From Pristionchus mayeri (Eukaryota; Nematoda; Chromadorea; Rhabditida; Neodiplogasteridae), in NCBI GenBank assembly GCA_036245805.1, contig BTRK01000005.1, positions 5,952,001-6,016,000 of the forward strand: a DNA stretch of 64,000 bases, given 5' to 3'. The translations under genes and the position numbers were made by a program. Below are positions 11,601-21,890 of this stretch, one piece after another (the stretch's first letter is position 1; every line of letters starts with the position of its first letter). The notes below the pieces were generated by a model. It searched no databases. It was given only the letters and a program-made list of their open reading frames with translations, and had not been told where the DNA came from.

Positions 11601-12245
11601 AGGTGGCACAATGTGAACGACGGATAAGCTTCAAAATCAGTAAAAATTCATTTTAAAGCAATTGTTGAACCTTTTGCAATTTTAGGAACGTTAGATTTGG
11701 GGGGACATATTGTCGGTTTGGGGGGACATATCGTTGGTTTGGGGGGGACATATGTCCCCTGAAACCAACACTGTCCCCCCAAAACCAGACAGAGCCGATG
11801 GTTCTCCCTTACTTCTCTTGACTTAGCCCCTTCCGACTAGTGGCTTTTCGCAGACCTGGCCCAAGCTGCTCGAGGTAGGACCTTTAATTCACGTAGAAGT
11901 CTCGAGGTTGGACTCGAGCAATACTTTCATTCGAACACAGGCGGGTTCTAAAGGGAGGGGATCCATACATTGCAGGTACGTTGGACACATATTGTCAATA
12001 ATGAGAACAAGTATATTTGAAATCATGCTATTGTTTCCTTAAAGAAATATAGTTTTGAAAAAGTGACAAAGTTTTTCATGCCAACCTGATATTTTAATCT
12101 TTTATCTTTAATCTTTAATTTTAAAAAACGCAATGGATAACATAACTGAATCTGGATTCATGTAATGATACATTTGCAGATCAAACTAACTTCCAGGTTG
12201 CAATGTAACTGCTACGCTAATGAGAGTGATGATCAGTGAAGACAT
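5684..12245 (-). CDS. array gene B: transmembrane mucin-like surface protein
   Basis: Closest relative of gene A. Predicted exons: 12245-12191, 10215-10154, 10102-9987, 9931-9859, 9812-9725, 9562-9444, 9172-9087, 8729-8611, 8569-8499, 8435-8377, 7010-6921, 6647-6588, 6192-5987, 5921-5684. Exon 1 encodes the signal peptide MSSLIITLISVAVTLQPG; an acceptor lies about 9 nt upstream of the ATG. Body motifs: FCNGGCRIYVSVP, LKSDDQKEKGFYRVA, TAPLAVWIVKE, LDFSGISFVASPGFIGC, SVLNTDAGHPV and SWTRNEDDLSKSFLIRLTP. It ends in a Thr-rich stalk, a membrane span (ATFVIAVVITVLLTAVVVLL) and the tail RSSRRYRNSDSNAL. Intron 1 is swollen to 2 kb by a mariner and another intron by a 1.26-kb mariner-ITR element. Exon 6647-6588 is one base shorter than its gene A counterpart (60 against 61 nt), giving an in-frame stop: a mutation or a sequence error. 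Confidence 0.75.
6290..6535. repeat. degenerate TTCCCAGTGGGA palindromic repeats
   Basis: About 240 bp in an intron of gene B carry many degenerate copies of a short palindrome close to TTCCCAGTGGGA, in both orientations, spaced about 20 to 30 bp (for example ATTCCAGTGGGAT, TTCCACTGGGAA, GATCCCACTGGGAAA, ATCCCAGTGGAGTTTCCCAG). No gene content. It looks like a decayed satellite or a multi-palindrome snapback element. Confidence 0.6.
7036..8298. mobile_element. mariner-ITR element without recognisable transposase
   Basis: Terminal inverted repeats of about 30 bp: the left end TTAGGTTGGTCATAAAGTTT pairs with the right end AAACTTTATGACCAGCCTGA, continuing inward as GCGCGATTT and AAATCGCGC. TA dinucleotides flank both ends, the mariner/Tc1 target signature. 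At about 1263 bp it has autonomous mariner length, but no frame shows the usual mariner motifs; only short unrelated ORFs are seen. It lies in an intron of gene B. Either a heavily decayed mariner or a non-autonomous derivative with foreign internal sequence. Confidence 0.65.
9231..9406. repeat. snapback MITE with GGCGCTAGGT-like ends
   Basis: Imperfect inverted repeat: left GCGCATTAGGACGGATGA, right TAATCCGACCTAGCGCC. Internal short repeats of the type GATGATTACC. It lies in an intron of gene B. Same end family as 19446-19628 and 33646-33757. Confidence 0.5.
10400..12010 (+). pseudogene. mariner transposase pseudogene
   Basis: Pieces of a mariner-family transposase in order but in different frames: an N-terminal helix-turn-helix-like stretch (HFRHVLIYLSLSYT), the linker DFSLYDEDRSGRPR near 10570-10605, the first catalytic region TGDEKWVLYDNN near 10860, the LHPKKNKLSIVCGVDGVIYS and ELLPEG segment near 10960-11030, then a degraded second catalytic region (the usual HDNARPH reads NDPRPQ) running into KQELAG. 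It resumes after the nested element with LAPSDYWLFADLAQ at about 11825. Frameshifts, a stop and the insertion make it non-functional. Confidence 0.8.
11199..11796. mobile_element. 598-bp element nested in mariner, 8-bp TSD
   Basis: It interrupts the mariner transposase inside the codons for GWMVLPY. Exact 8-bp direct repeats GATGGTTC flank it (11191-11198 and 11797-11804). Terminal inverted repeats: GGCTCTATCTGGTTT on the left against AAACCAGACAGAGCC on the right. Just inside both ends are runs of G or C followed by several copies of GGTTTGGGGGGACATATCGT. An 8-bp duplication is typical of hAT transposons, but no transposase is visible, so this is a non-autonomous element of undetermined superfamily. 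Confidence 0.75.
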
Positions 12246-13579
12246 TTCGATAATCTGAATTAGATGTGAACCAGTCAAGTCAACTGAAGTGCAAACGCAA
12301 AGTCGGTAGGCGACAATAAAATTGAAAAAAAAACAATTAAAACATCAACATTGAAGGGAAGGATAAATAAAAATCTAAAATTGGTAAAAAAGGGAGAAAC
12401 TTTTGAGACAACCTAATAACTCGCGAGTATAACACGATGTGGAAGTGTCAATACTGACCTGGTTTTGCATTCACCGATGCCGGTTTTGTTGACGCTAACC
12501 ATAAAATAAGCGGAGGATGTTGAACGACAATCGCTGCTTCACCGACGTGACTCAGAGGGTTCTGCATACATTGACAAGATCCGGTCTGAGCCCGATCAGC
12601 GCATTTTTTTCACACTAAAACAGCAAAAATCGCGTGCAAGATGCGCCCTTGGAGGGTGTGTCAAAGGAGTTCCACGCAGGAAAGCAGTTAAAAGCAGTTA
12701 ATCCGGTTCTTATCGCGCGCATGATTCAGCAGTGGTTCCTGTGTGCAAATTGCATGTCCGCTCTAGAGGAATGAGTGTGCAAGTGAAGCGGTAAATTATA
12801 TAATATTGACATTCTGTGAATGGTATTTAATTAAGAATTCAAATAATAATAGAGGGAATTTCCTCCTCTCTACAAGACGGTTTGGAAAGAGGAAAGATAT
12901 CGACTCTATTTCTGGCTTGAATTATATTTCTGGTATCCATTAGGAAATTCCGAAAAAAATTGAAGCCGCTCAAAGTGGAAGAACATTAAAATCGCTGTTA
13001 TCATACGCATGATTCATAAGTAGTTCCTATTCAGATAGCACGTCCGCTTTAAAAGAGTGAGTGTACCACAGGGTGGGTTTTAACTGCATTCGATGATTCA
13101 CGGAGGTAGCTACACTACCGTTGGTACATTATTTGATGATCTAACCATTCACTGCGTGAGAACAAACAAATTAAAAACAGTTGTATCCATTTCTACCATT
13201 CCCCCGTCTCTTGAATACAATGATACTTTGCTATTTGCAATCGCCGGCTTTACTCGGGCGATCTGTATTTCAAAATTTTGTTTTGCAAAACGGGAAAGGA
13301 GGCATAGTTGTAGAGTAATGTTCAAGAGTAATGCTTACACTTTAAAAATCACAGAAAACATCCGCCCTCAGAGGGCGTATCAAGGAGTGCATCATACATC
13401 AAAGTGGGGCGTCAATCAAAACCGCTGACACGCGTGACTCAAAATATGACATGCAGCTTGCAGAGGAGTGTGCGAGTAATGTATACTTCAAAATATTGTC
13501 TTGCACAAGTTGAATCGGTGCATGGTTTGCTTTATTATTATCAATTGCCCGTTCAAAAGTATGCACATTCCAATGAGAT
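12246..13579. other. intergenic B-C with duplicated blocks
   Basis: No convincing gene. It contains the blocks shared with the region upstream of gene A (12483-12740), a third copy of the CGCATGATTCA...TAGTTCCT block at 12998-13030, and a stretch at 13321-13505 related to 5101-5290. Short ORFs such as that at 13093-13428 have no splice or motif support. Confidence 0.5.
12483..12740 (-). promoter_or_regulatory. conserved block upstream of gene B
   Basis: The same three segments as upstream of gene A, in the same order: TTTTGTTGACGCTAACCATA (12484 on), GGGTGTGTCAAAGGAGTTC (about 12655) and CTTATC-CGCATGATTCAG with GGTTCCT (about 12708). Spacing between the first two is longer than at gene A by about 130 bp. 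Candidate promoter elements or a duplication relic. Confidence 0.35.
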
Positions 13580-16500
13580 TCAGATAATAAACGCACAGTG
13601 ACCGATGATCAGCATGATTAGGTGCGAACCTGTAATCATTATGTTTTTTTTTCCGATTTCTATCACTCTGAAAAACCAGCTACCGTATTTCTCAGCTCCT
13701 GAGGTAGTGGTGGTTTCTGCCGTCGTGCTTGGCGTTGCATCCGTTTGTAGTGGCGTGTCTTCAGCAGATTCAGGTGACGTCGAAATTAAGCTCCTGAATA
13801 GTATTGTACATTTTTCCTTTTGACAGACTTGAATATTACTCGGTGCTTCTCTTGACTCTTGTAGGAACTTCCGTGGTTCCAACATTTTCCGTTACATGGG
13901 AAGACGTTGATGTCGCTTGCCTGAATTCATAATAAACAGGCAGTTTCCGGGAGAACTTACTCCGTGCTTCTTCTGACCCGAACCGGATCAGTGCAGTCGG
14001 TGCCTGCTGTGGTATCATCCGTGCGGATGGTTTCGGTCGTAGTTGCTTCAGAAGTTGAGTCAACACCAAACATTCGCTCGTTCGAAGGAGTGAGTCGAAT
14101 GAGGAAGGATTCTTCGAAATCAGTTTCATTTCGAGTCCAGGATATTTGAATGTTCTAAAATTAGTATTTACTATTTGATTACTTGAGCAAACGAACGTTC
14201 GTTTGGAGAAGATTTTCAGCTTTGGCAGCACTATCAGGGGTTTCGTACCAACTGAAATATTTTTGTTTCTTGCCGATTTAACTACAATTTGATAATCTAA
14301 CCAGTATTCAGTATTGTTAGTCAAGTCCTTGATAATCACTGGGAAATTTTCATCAGTGTTCAGCACCGAAGTAATCGCGACGTCGAACAGCCTTGAAATA
14401 CAATTTAGAAAAATAAAGTTGAATTAGGAGTACTACCGATTGACATCAGAATACATGAATGTCGTGGTAGACTCGTAGAGGGAGGAACGGAACGTCTGAA
14501 ATTAAAATAATATATTTCATAATTGTGGGATACCAAATAATTGAAAAAAATGCACACGTTTCCGTCCTTGCATCCAATAAAGCCAGGAGAAGCAGCGAAG
14601 GAAACTCCAGAGAAGTCCAGACTGTCGGCTAAATGTCATGATTACAATATCCAGTACACGTTTTGTCCTCAAACTGTCACTAGTTTACCAACTGAATAAA
14701 GTCAAAATTGCATATCCATTTGACTAGTCTACCACTCCTCCTCACTACAGTTGGCAAGGGAAATTTACGAACTCGTTACGCCTCCCTCTCCTCGGATTGC
14801 GAAATAAGAGTAGGGGGGAATAATGAGCTCGCAACCTCCCCTCGTATTATCATCTCTACTCCTCACATCGTCCAATTTCTGCGAACAGCTCGACTTTCGA
14901 ATCTGGATTGTCAGAGTGATTGAATGAGAAGGTGATAAGCGGACTCTGTACAATCGCTTGTACATCGGCGTACTTGCTGGCGTTCCTGAACATTGCTTTG
15001 TAAAGTGGAGTTGAAGTGTCAAAAGAAAAGGAGGAGCAAAATCTTTGAATAAATTTTGTTAACGTTAGTTTGCATCCAACAGTAATTCTGTAAAAACGAT
15101 AATTAAATGAACGTTTTATTCTTCTTACATTTGTTCGACGACGAGCGTACATCTGTGTTCAATCCCGTCAAATCCAGTCATGACTGCAGTTGAAGTCATC
15201 GGCTAGAAGATAAAAGATAAATTGTATTGTTTCGCTTTCCGGAAGCGGAGGAATAATGGATGAGTATTGAAATTTACTTTTCGCATTTTCAAATTATCAT
15301 TTTCAATCGGTTAGAATAAAGGGAAATACAGAATGTAAGGTGAGCAACGCAAACTTTTTTCTGATTGACGTAAAAAGGCCAGGAAGAGACCTCGTGAGTG
15401 TTAAAATATCACTAGAGTTTGTTTTTGCATTAACACCGCGCATCTCCTAGTTATGTCACATGGATATTTCCATATTCAGGAATAAATTTTCTTTATAAAT
15501 TTCAGTATTTTGCTCACTCCTTGGCTCTTGGATCTCAAGGTGAACGGTTCTGCGCTCATTATCGTTACTGTGCCAGGAGAAGGGTTGTTAGACGAGGGGG
15601 AGAAGATCGAACCATCCAGAGAGGATGCCTCCCATACATTAGATGTGTCGATACTCTCTGGAATTTCAAATTCGCCTTAATAAAATGTCTAAAGGTGAAA
15701 ACGATCCATGATTTTTCCAAGTTTTTGCATATGTCAACGCTTCCTAAATAAGAGTAAGAAGTATGCGTCAAAAATTTAAGACGGATCAATGTCAGATACG
15801 AAACCCAACCAGCATCAAGTCGAACGATCCACACAGCCATTGGCGCAGTGGCGTTGTTGGCATTTTTGTTTATGATATTCACTTCTTTGTGCGTTCTGTC
15901 TTCCTGGCAAGAGCTTTCAATTTCCAAATGTTACAACCAGACTGCCGTACCGGGACCGTGTGGTAGTTTTTCTGGTTCCACTTGAGCGTTTTTCGTGCAA
16001 ATCCGTAGAGGTTCTTGCTGAAAGGACAGTGGTTGTAGTGCACAAAATATATTAAGTATAAAATATGTGTGCCAATCAAATGGTGTCCTTTCATTAGCAA
16101 AAATTTGGAAAGCTGCAATCCTGTATTGCTTTTGTATTCATGGAATCGTCACGCCTCGGGAATATACATTAATTAATACATTTAAAAAATAGTTACAAAT
16201 ATTACCCGGGCTCCTCATCGTTTACGTAATCGTGAACGACGATTCTCTCTCCGATCGCTTTCGAAGATTCGGGCATCGACACGTAAATTCTGCAACCATT
16301 CGCGCAAAAGTCGAGAATGCTGACCTGAATTTATGAAAGATGGGGAAGTGTTTCACTTTAGAACTGTGAATTTTCAACATTATTTTCCTTCTGAAAACAT
16401 GAACACAAACGATAGCCTACGAAAAAACGCAAAATACTGAGATGTGGACCTGAATTGGCGCACTGGAGTGATTGTATTTTTCAAAAATCTTCTGTCTTTG

Positions 16501-16740
16501 ATACTCCCCTTTTTAAAGATCCTTTTCTCCTTTTTTTTAAATTTAAAAAAATCACAGACAAAAGTACAAGTCTTACAGTTTGAACTGCGAAATCTGTCTC
16601 ATCGTAGAGCAACGACTGCTCGAACTCGACTAGGGCATCTGAGACAAAATATACAATTTCGAATAGCTAAATTTCTCAAACTCACTTGTACATCCTAAAA
16701 CAACCATAAAGTAGAGGAGAATTGCTTGTAGTGACTTCAT
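13580..16740 (-). CDS. array gene C: GPI-anchored mucin-like surface protein
   Basis: Predicted exons: 16740-16686, 16638-16577, 16324-16206, 16017-15951, 15903-15810, 15657-15518, 15202-15129, 14985-14867, 14628-14558, 14495-14437, 14391-14302, 14251-14197, 14154-13961, 13920-13840, 13793-13684, 13629-13580. All junctions keep phase. Start MKSLQAILLYFMVVLGCT is a signal peptide, with an acceptor (GTTACAG) about 4 nt upstream of the ATG. Body motifs: FCANGCRIYVSMP, TAPMAVWIVRLD, VTIMSAEPFTLR, DVQAIVQSPLITFSF, LDFSGVSFAASPGFIGC, TFRSSLYES, SVLNTDENFPV and ISWTRNETDFEESFLIRLTP. The last two exons join as SGAEKYG|GS then a hydrophobic end (HLIMLIIGHCAFII), a GPI-anchor signal. Unusual: two successive stalk exons both end in a furin-type basic site followed by STE (RVRRSTE, RVKRSTE), as if one small exon had duplicated. 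The conserved SVIE-type Cys segment is divergent here. Confidence 0.8.
14725..14860. repeat. GC-rich snapback repeat
   Basis: Imperfect inverted repeat containing CTCCTCGGATTGCGAAATAA and ends related to GTTGGCAA. It abuts the donor of the gene C exon ending at 14867. A second copy with the same core is at 48113-48240, in an intron of gene G. Confidence 0.5.
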
Positions 16741-16950
16741 ATATCTGTAACATTTAGCGGATACGACGCGTTGCTATGAAGTGATTAATAAGGGACAAAG
16801 TAATGTATATTTTGCAATTACATGTAACAAAAAACTAGTCAGTCGCCAGCCAGACTGATAAGCAGTCCATAGACGGAGTGATACCGATGTGGGTGTGAAT
16901 GTGTGTGTGAGTATTTTCGATATGCGCGTCCCCCTTTCGACTATCTTCCC

Positions 16951-17043
16951 GAGCAATAGTCTGACTCTCTTCGGTTTGCACGCTATCTCGTCTCTCTGAC
17001 CGGCGAGAGAGTGTGCAAACCGAAGAGAGGCAGGTCATCGCTC
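16951..17043. repeat. 93-bp snapback repeat, family 1
   Basis: Inverted repeat starting GAGCAATAGTCTGACTCTCT with arms of about 40 bp around a TCTCTGACCGGCGAGAG centre. Intergenic, upstream of gene C. Confidence 0.7.
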
Positions 17044-17380
17044 ATCTTCCCTTAGGGTGTTTGTCGAAAGTTAAAGACTACGCTCACGCGGTCAGAACGA
17101 CCGTCGAGAGTGATAGACTGTGAATCATAGCGGGTTTCGTTCGAAGTAGGTTGAATATATACTCGTTTAAATGATGTCACCTTCTTGACTAGTTCATTAC
17201 GTACTGCTTAGGTCACATGAGATGGATCACCAGCGACCAAAGAAAACAGCATTAAAGTAGAAAATGAGTGCGCGTCCCTCTTTCCCGAGGGTGTTTGTCA
17301 AAAGCTAAAGCGTAACATCACGCCGCCGGAACGACTGTCGATATCGTGCGATGGCTGAATCATCATGGGGTACGCTCGAG

Positions 17381-18045
17381 GGGGGTATGACAGAAGCGCA
17401 ACGACAAAAGCGCAACTAGCTTTCAAAAATCGCAACGACAAAAGCGCAACTCGGAATATCTTCGTAAAGAGGGGTGATGGATACTCGAGGTTGGTACCAA
17501 TTAATTACTAATGCTGAACGCTATCTGCCCTGAGGGCTAATTAGTGACGTCACCTAAAAAAGTGACGTCACTTTTTTCAGACGTATAGGGGTTCATGGTA
17601 AAAAAAATCGTGATTGAAGTTTGTGTTGGATCTAGACAAGGTATCAATGCCCACATAATCTACGATACATCCTCATTAATTTTTCGTCTACCGTATCCCA
17701 ATACACCATAATGAAGCTGACCTATAGTCACAAGTTGATGGTAAACGATTCTCTTTTCTCAACCATATTTCAGTTTGATTATAGTGTATGGGGATACGGT
17801 AGCCGACAAATTAAATTGTGGGTAACGTAGATTGTGTGGACGTTGGTAGCTCATATCGCAATTTTTTACCATACGTCTAAAAAAGTGAAAAGTGACATCA
17901 CTAATTAGCCCTCAGGGCAGATACTGCTGATCATTAGTAATTAGTTGACACAAACCACGAAGTTGAATCACCACTCTCGACTAAGATATTTCGAGTTGCG
18001 CTTTTGTCGTTGCGCTTTTGTCGTTGCGCTTCTGTCATACCCCCC
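17381..18045. mobile_element. 665-bp foldback element with 7-bp TSD
   Basis: Long inverted repeat: the left end GGGGGTATGACAGAAGCGCA pairs with the right end TGCGCTTCTGTCATACCCCC. Next to each end are copies of GCGCAACGACAAAA. Outer arms pair over several hundred bases around a centre near 17720. Direct repeats GCTCGAG flank it exactly (17374-17380 and 18046-18052). The host sequence on both sides reads through as a normal intergenic module once the element is removed. No coding capacity. Confidence 0.75.
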
Positions 18046-18452
18046 GCTCGAGGGATGGATGGTAGTATACTAAATGCGAAGATTCGACTCGAGGTGAACA
18101 ATACAATAGCCACCTCTGATTTATTGAATCTCCAGCATACCTTGACATTGTTCTGCTCACTCGGAGCGTATGTCGAAAAAGGTGCGAATAACTTGGAAAC
18201 ACGCTACAGAGAACATGACCAAACTGATGTTCAATTCTTGAGTGGCTGTCACTGCGATTTAGTGCATATGATCTCCAATCATGTCAAGGGACATCGATAC
18301 ATCAGCCAGCATACACGTCACTCCTTATGTTTGTCAAAAGCTAAAGCCTCGCCTCACGCATGCGGAACGACTGTCACAAAAAGTATGTGAATCACAGTGC
18401 GATTCGCTCGAGGGATGATTTATATTGCTATCGTGTGCGGATGAGCGGGCGG

Positions 18453-18543
18453 GAGCAATGGTCGACTCTCTTCAGTTTGCACGTTCTCTCATCTCTCTGA
18501 CCCGCGAGATAGCTGGCAAACTGAAAGAGTCAGACCAATGCTC
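18453..18543. repeat. 91-bp snapback repeat, family 1
   Basis: Inverted repeat beginning GAGCAATGGTCGACTCTCTT and ending in the complement AGACCAATGCTC. Downstream of gene D. Confidence 0.65.
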
Positions 18544-18682
18544 TCGAGGGATGATTGATGATGATGTCGTATGAGGATGTGCGGGTGGTATTATGCGTCA
18601 ACTTCTCGAGCAGTCGATTTCATTGCTAGTTTATATTTATTGTAGGTGTAAATATAATAATTTATACCTATACAAAATATGT

Positions 18683-21600
18683 TCACAATATGCATCGAGC
18701 AATAATCGTTGTAAAAATCATCGAAGATCCTGAAATGGAAACTTACAATTTCGAAATGCAGCCATAAAACTCACCATAGCTTTCTGCTCCAGAAGTTGTA
18801 GGAGCTTCGGTAGACCAAGTGATCTGCGTGCTTGTCGTTGATGTAGTGACATCCTTCGGATGAGACGACGTCATCGTTGTGGTTCTCAAAAAATACGTTT
18901 TGTCAAGACAATCGTTCGATAAACGGGCCGCCGTCCTATCTATCGTACGGCCCAGTGTGAAATGGAGAGACATTTTATGCCGCTAGTCATATGAATCACT
19001 AGTTAGACACACTAGTCAGATGAGTCAGTGGCTCACTCAGTGGTGGTTCTCCTTGTGGTATCAGGCTTCGATGGTTCGGTTGGAGCAGGTGTGGTGAGAA
19101 CTGGGATTATGACATATTAAATATATGTGTAATTAAATTACATTTTCGAGTAGGCTTCATGTGAGCTAGATAACTTATCAGCTCTTTATATTTTTAGTAT
19201 GAGAACAGCTGCTTTCCAGTTAATCATAAAATTAATATCTTACCTATGATTTGCTCATTATAAGGCGTGAGACGCACAAGAAAGTACTGATCGAGATCGT
19301 TCTCATTACGAGTCCACGATATTTCGACATTCTAAAAAAATATATATTTAACTACTTATAAAAATGTAACAAACGTTTGTCCTCTGAAGCGTCACGCTGT
19401 TTCTGTCACCGCCAGCGGTATCGTGCCAACTGAATTATATATTTCGGCGCTAGGTCGTATGATCACCGTCGCATGGTAACCTAATGGATGATTACCATAA
19501 GATGGTACATTCCGTGAACTTTCACGGTATAATTTTTTTGAGATTTTGGGAACCTTCTACAGAAGGGTCCATTGGTTGGTTATCATCCAGTAGTTTACCA
19601 TCCGACGGTGATCACCCGATCTAGTGCCTATATTTCATGTGGTTATATGTTCATTGGGACTGTTAACACTCAAATGAAACTGGTAGCTCTATTATTTACT
19701 TAGTTATATGGTTGAAATTCTACAAGTACGCATTTTATTGAATTTATACATATATTCAGATTCGTACTTGTATTCGTGCGGATTGGTGTAGTCTCTGATG
19801 ATAACTGGGTGTTGCGCGTCCGTGTTCAAAACCGAACCGATTACTACGTCATACATCCTTCAATACTCGAGCAGATTAACTCACTCAAAGGCACACTTCG
19901 GTCAATTATCTCTATTTTTCTCACACACTCTAGGCTGTTCGAGCGGCGAGAGAGTGTGGGAAATGAAGAGCCAGCGCCGCACCTTACTTCTCATTCATGG
20001 TGACTCACCTATCGTTCTTATAATACTTGAAGAAGGTTGAGGCTCCGTAGAGTGAGGATCGGAATGTCTCAAAACTTGCAATTATATGTTAATAAGTGGT
20101 TATATTCTTGAGCACACACGCCATGAAAAAGGGTAGCATTTTCTTATTCTTTCTCACTTTCGTTAAACAATGTTCTCACTTTTCCTCCCGCGCATCCGAT
20201 AAATCCAGGAGATGCTGCGAAGGAAACACCAGAGAAGTCTAGCGTCGTAGCTAAATGATTGATTAGGAAAGATCACATTTATGTCAATAGTTAACAATCC
20301 AATAAAAATGAACAATCCAATATAAAAATACTCAAATAACATACTTTTCCCGACATCGGCCGAAAGAGCAATCATAGTCGCACGGTTGTCATTGTCGTCG
20401 TAGTATAGAGTGAGCAGCGGACTCTGTACGGCCACTTGAATGTCCGCGTAGGACTGGGCGGTTCTGAATTGGTTCTATTTTGAACAGAGAAGTTGTCAAG
20501 AACACATGACTTTCAGGATCATTTCACGAACAATTGAAGTTCTTGGAAACTTGATTGAGTGTCCTAGTCCAAACTAGGGTTCTCTTATTGGTATGGTTTT
20601 GCATAATTTTCAGATATGTTTCATGAATATAGCTCCTATGAATAGCAAACATGAAACATATCTGAAAATGATACAAAGCGATTCCAATATTCCCTGCTCT
20701 AAACACTCACGTTTGCTCAACCACATTCACGCAGGAGTCCGCAGTAATCGCGTCGAAGCCAGACAACGTCGCAATCATTTTCATGTTCTGCAAATTTTGC
20801 CCACTTTAAAGTTGCAACCGACCTAATTGGCTATCATCATCCCGTTGTATGCCCTGACAATGTTACTGAATGCTATTCATATAGCCCATCTCACTCTGAC
20901 TGACTAATGACAAAAGCTATATGCATCGATCAAATCAAATAGACCAGCATTTATTGATATTGCATCACTAGACTAGTGGTAAAAGTTCACGAAATGACGT
21001 ACCCCCTCCGTCTTCGTCCTAATCGTGAACGGCTCCGCACTAATCACGGTGACCATGCCTATGGATGCTGGTGCAGTTCGAAGGTTTGCCGCCTCGTAGA
21101 CTATCCCCTCGTTGTATCCGCTGATGTGGTCTACAATAAATACCCACCCCTCCGCGTCTTCTCCTCTCAAACCAGTTTCTAATGACATGGAGAGTCACTG
21201 TTTCGTTCAATCACTACGGAAATTAAAAGAAACAACAAAATTCAAAATAAATGTGACCCACCGGCATCTTCACGCACGATCCACAACGCGAGCGGTGCTG
21301 TCGCGTAATTGGGGTTCGAATTCAGAACGTCGAGCCGATCGTTCCTTACCTGCATGTTCACAAATTTCCAATTATACCCTGCACATTGTACAACCTCGAC
21401 TTGATAGAAGCCCTTCTGCGCGCCGATCTTCATCGTTGAAATATCGTGCAGGCTGAAGCACGATATCCCTCTTCGTTCAAACCGGTGATCAACCACGAAA
21501 TTTGGAGAGAGACATTAATCCCTACCTCGTAGCCTTGTGAGTGTAATCATTCACGACGATTTGTTTCGCTATTTGGACGGAAGCAGTAGGGACGGACACG

Positions 21601-21873
21601 TAGATGCGACATCCGACCTCACAAAAGTTGAGAATGCTAACCTGAAAACTCGATTGAATCAAAACCATGTGATGTAAAATTACTGATTCCTTTGCGAAAT
21701 CGAATTCGTCGAACAGCTTAGATTTGCTGAACTCAACGAGCGCTCCTGAAAACAAGAGTTGTTTTGCCCGAAATATCGTAAAGGTGATTTTGTAAATGTT
21801 TCGTACCTGTGCATTGGATTAGCGCTGCAAGTGCGATGACTCGTCGTGGAAAATCCATCACAAATCGCGTCAT
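18683..21873 (-). CDS. array gene D: GPI-anchored mucin-like surface protein
   Basis: Predicted exons: 21873-21807, 21745-21684, 21641-21526, 21452-21395, 21349-21262, 21130-21003, 20787-20711, 20463-20345, 20250-20180, 20067-20009, 19857-19768, 19429-19375, 19331-19244, 19100-19037, 18894-18775, 18729-18683. Signal peptide MTRFVMDFPRRVIALAALIQ; the ATG lies 2 nt after a CTTCAG acceptor, a likely spliced-leader site (a second Met at codon 6 is an alternative start). Motifs: LVEFSKSKLFDEFDF, FCEVGCRIYVSVP, LHDISTMKIGAQKGFYQVE, TAPLALWIVRED, VYEAANLRTAP, VTVISAEPFTIRTKTEG, VQSPLLTLYY, LDFSGVSFAASPGFIGC, TFRSSLYGAS, SVLNTDAQHPV and SWTRNENDLDQYFLVRLTP. The stalk is short and Thr-rich. It ends SGAESYG|GSS then MIFTTIIARCIL, a short GPI-type tail. 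The copy looks intact and has the shortest stalk of the array. Confidence 0.8.
19446..19628. repeat. snapback MITE with GGCGCTAGGT ends
   Basis: Inverted repeat in an intron of gene D: left GGCGCTAGGTCGTATGATCA, right GTGATCACCCGATCTAGTGCC, with inner GATGATTACC and GGTTATCATCC arms. Same end family as 9231 and 33646. Confidence 0.6.
20607..20668. repeat. 62-bp hairpin
   Basis: Perfect 18-bp arms: TTTTCAGATATGTTTCAT and its complement ATGAAACATATCTGAAAA, separated by 26 bases, in an intron of gene D. Confidence 0.6.
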
Positions 21874-21890
21874 ATCTGAAGAACAAATGC

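Larger units (their letters stand above)
10244..12089 (+). mobile_element. mariner transposon, decayed, with nested insertion
   Basis: Ends are TTAGGTTGGCATGAAAGTCT on the left and the near-complement ATGCCAACCTGA on the right, each next to a TA target dinucleotide (10242-10243 and 12090-12091). The internal sequence encodes a broken mariner transposase in the plus orientation. Length is 1846 bp; removing the 598-bp nested insertion and its target copy leaves about 1.24 kb, the normal mariner size. It sits in intron 1 of gene B, so it is antisense to the host gene. Confidence 0.85.
16741..18682. other. intergenic C-D: foldback, snapbacks and a three-copy module
   Basis: No gene seen. Contents: a snapback copy at 16951-17043, a long foldback at 17381-18045 and another snapback at 18453-18543. 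Three dispersed copies of a module of about 90 bp occur near 17050-17140, 17285-17380 and 18325-18415. The module contains GTGTTTGTCAAAAGCTAAAG, then a TCACGC segment, GGAACGACTGTC and GAATCA, and ends near a TCGAGG. The foldback inserted at the end of the second copy. The 128-codon ORF at 18004-18390 overlaps the foldback arm and a module copy and is not taken as a gene. Confidence 0.55.
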
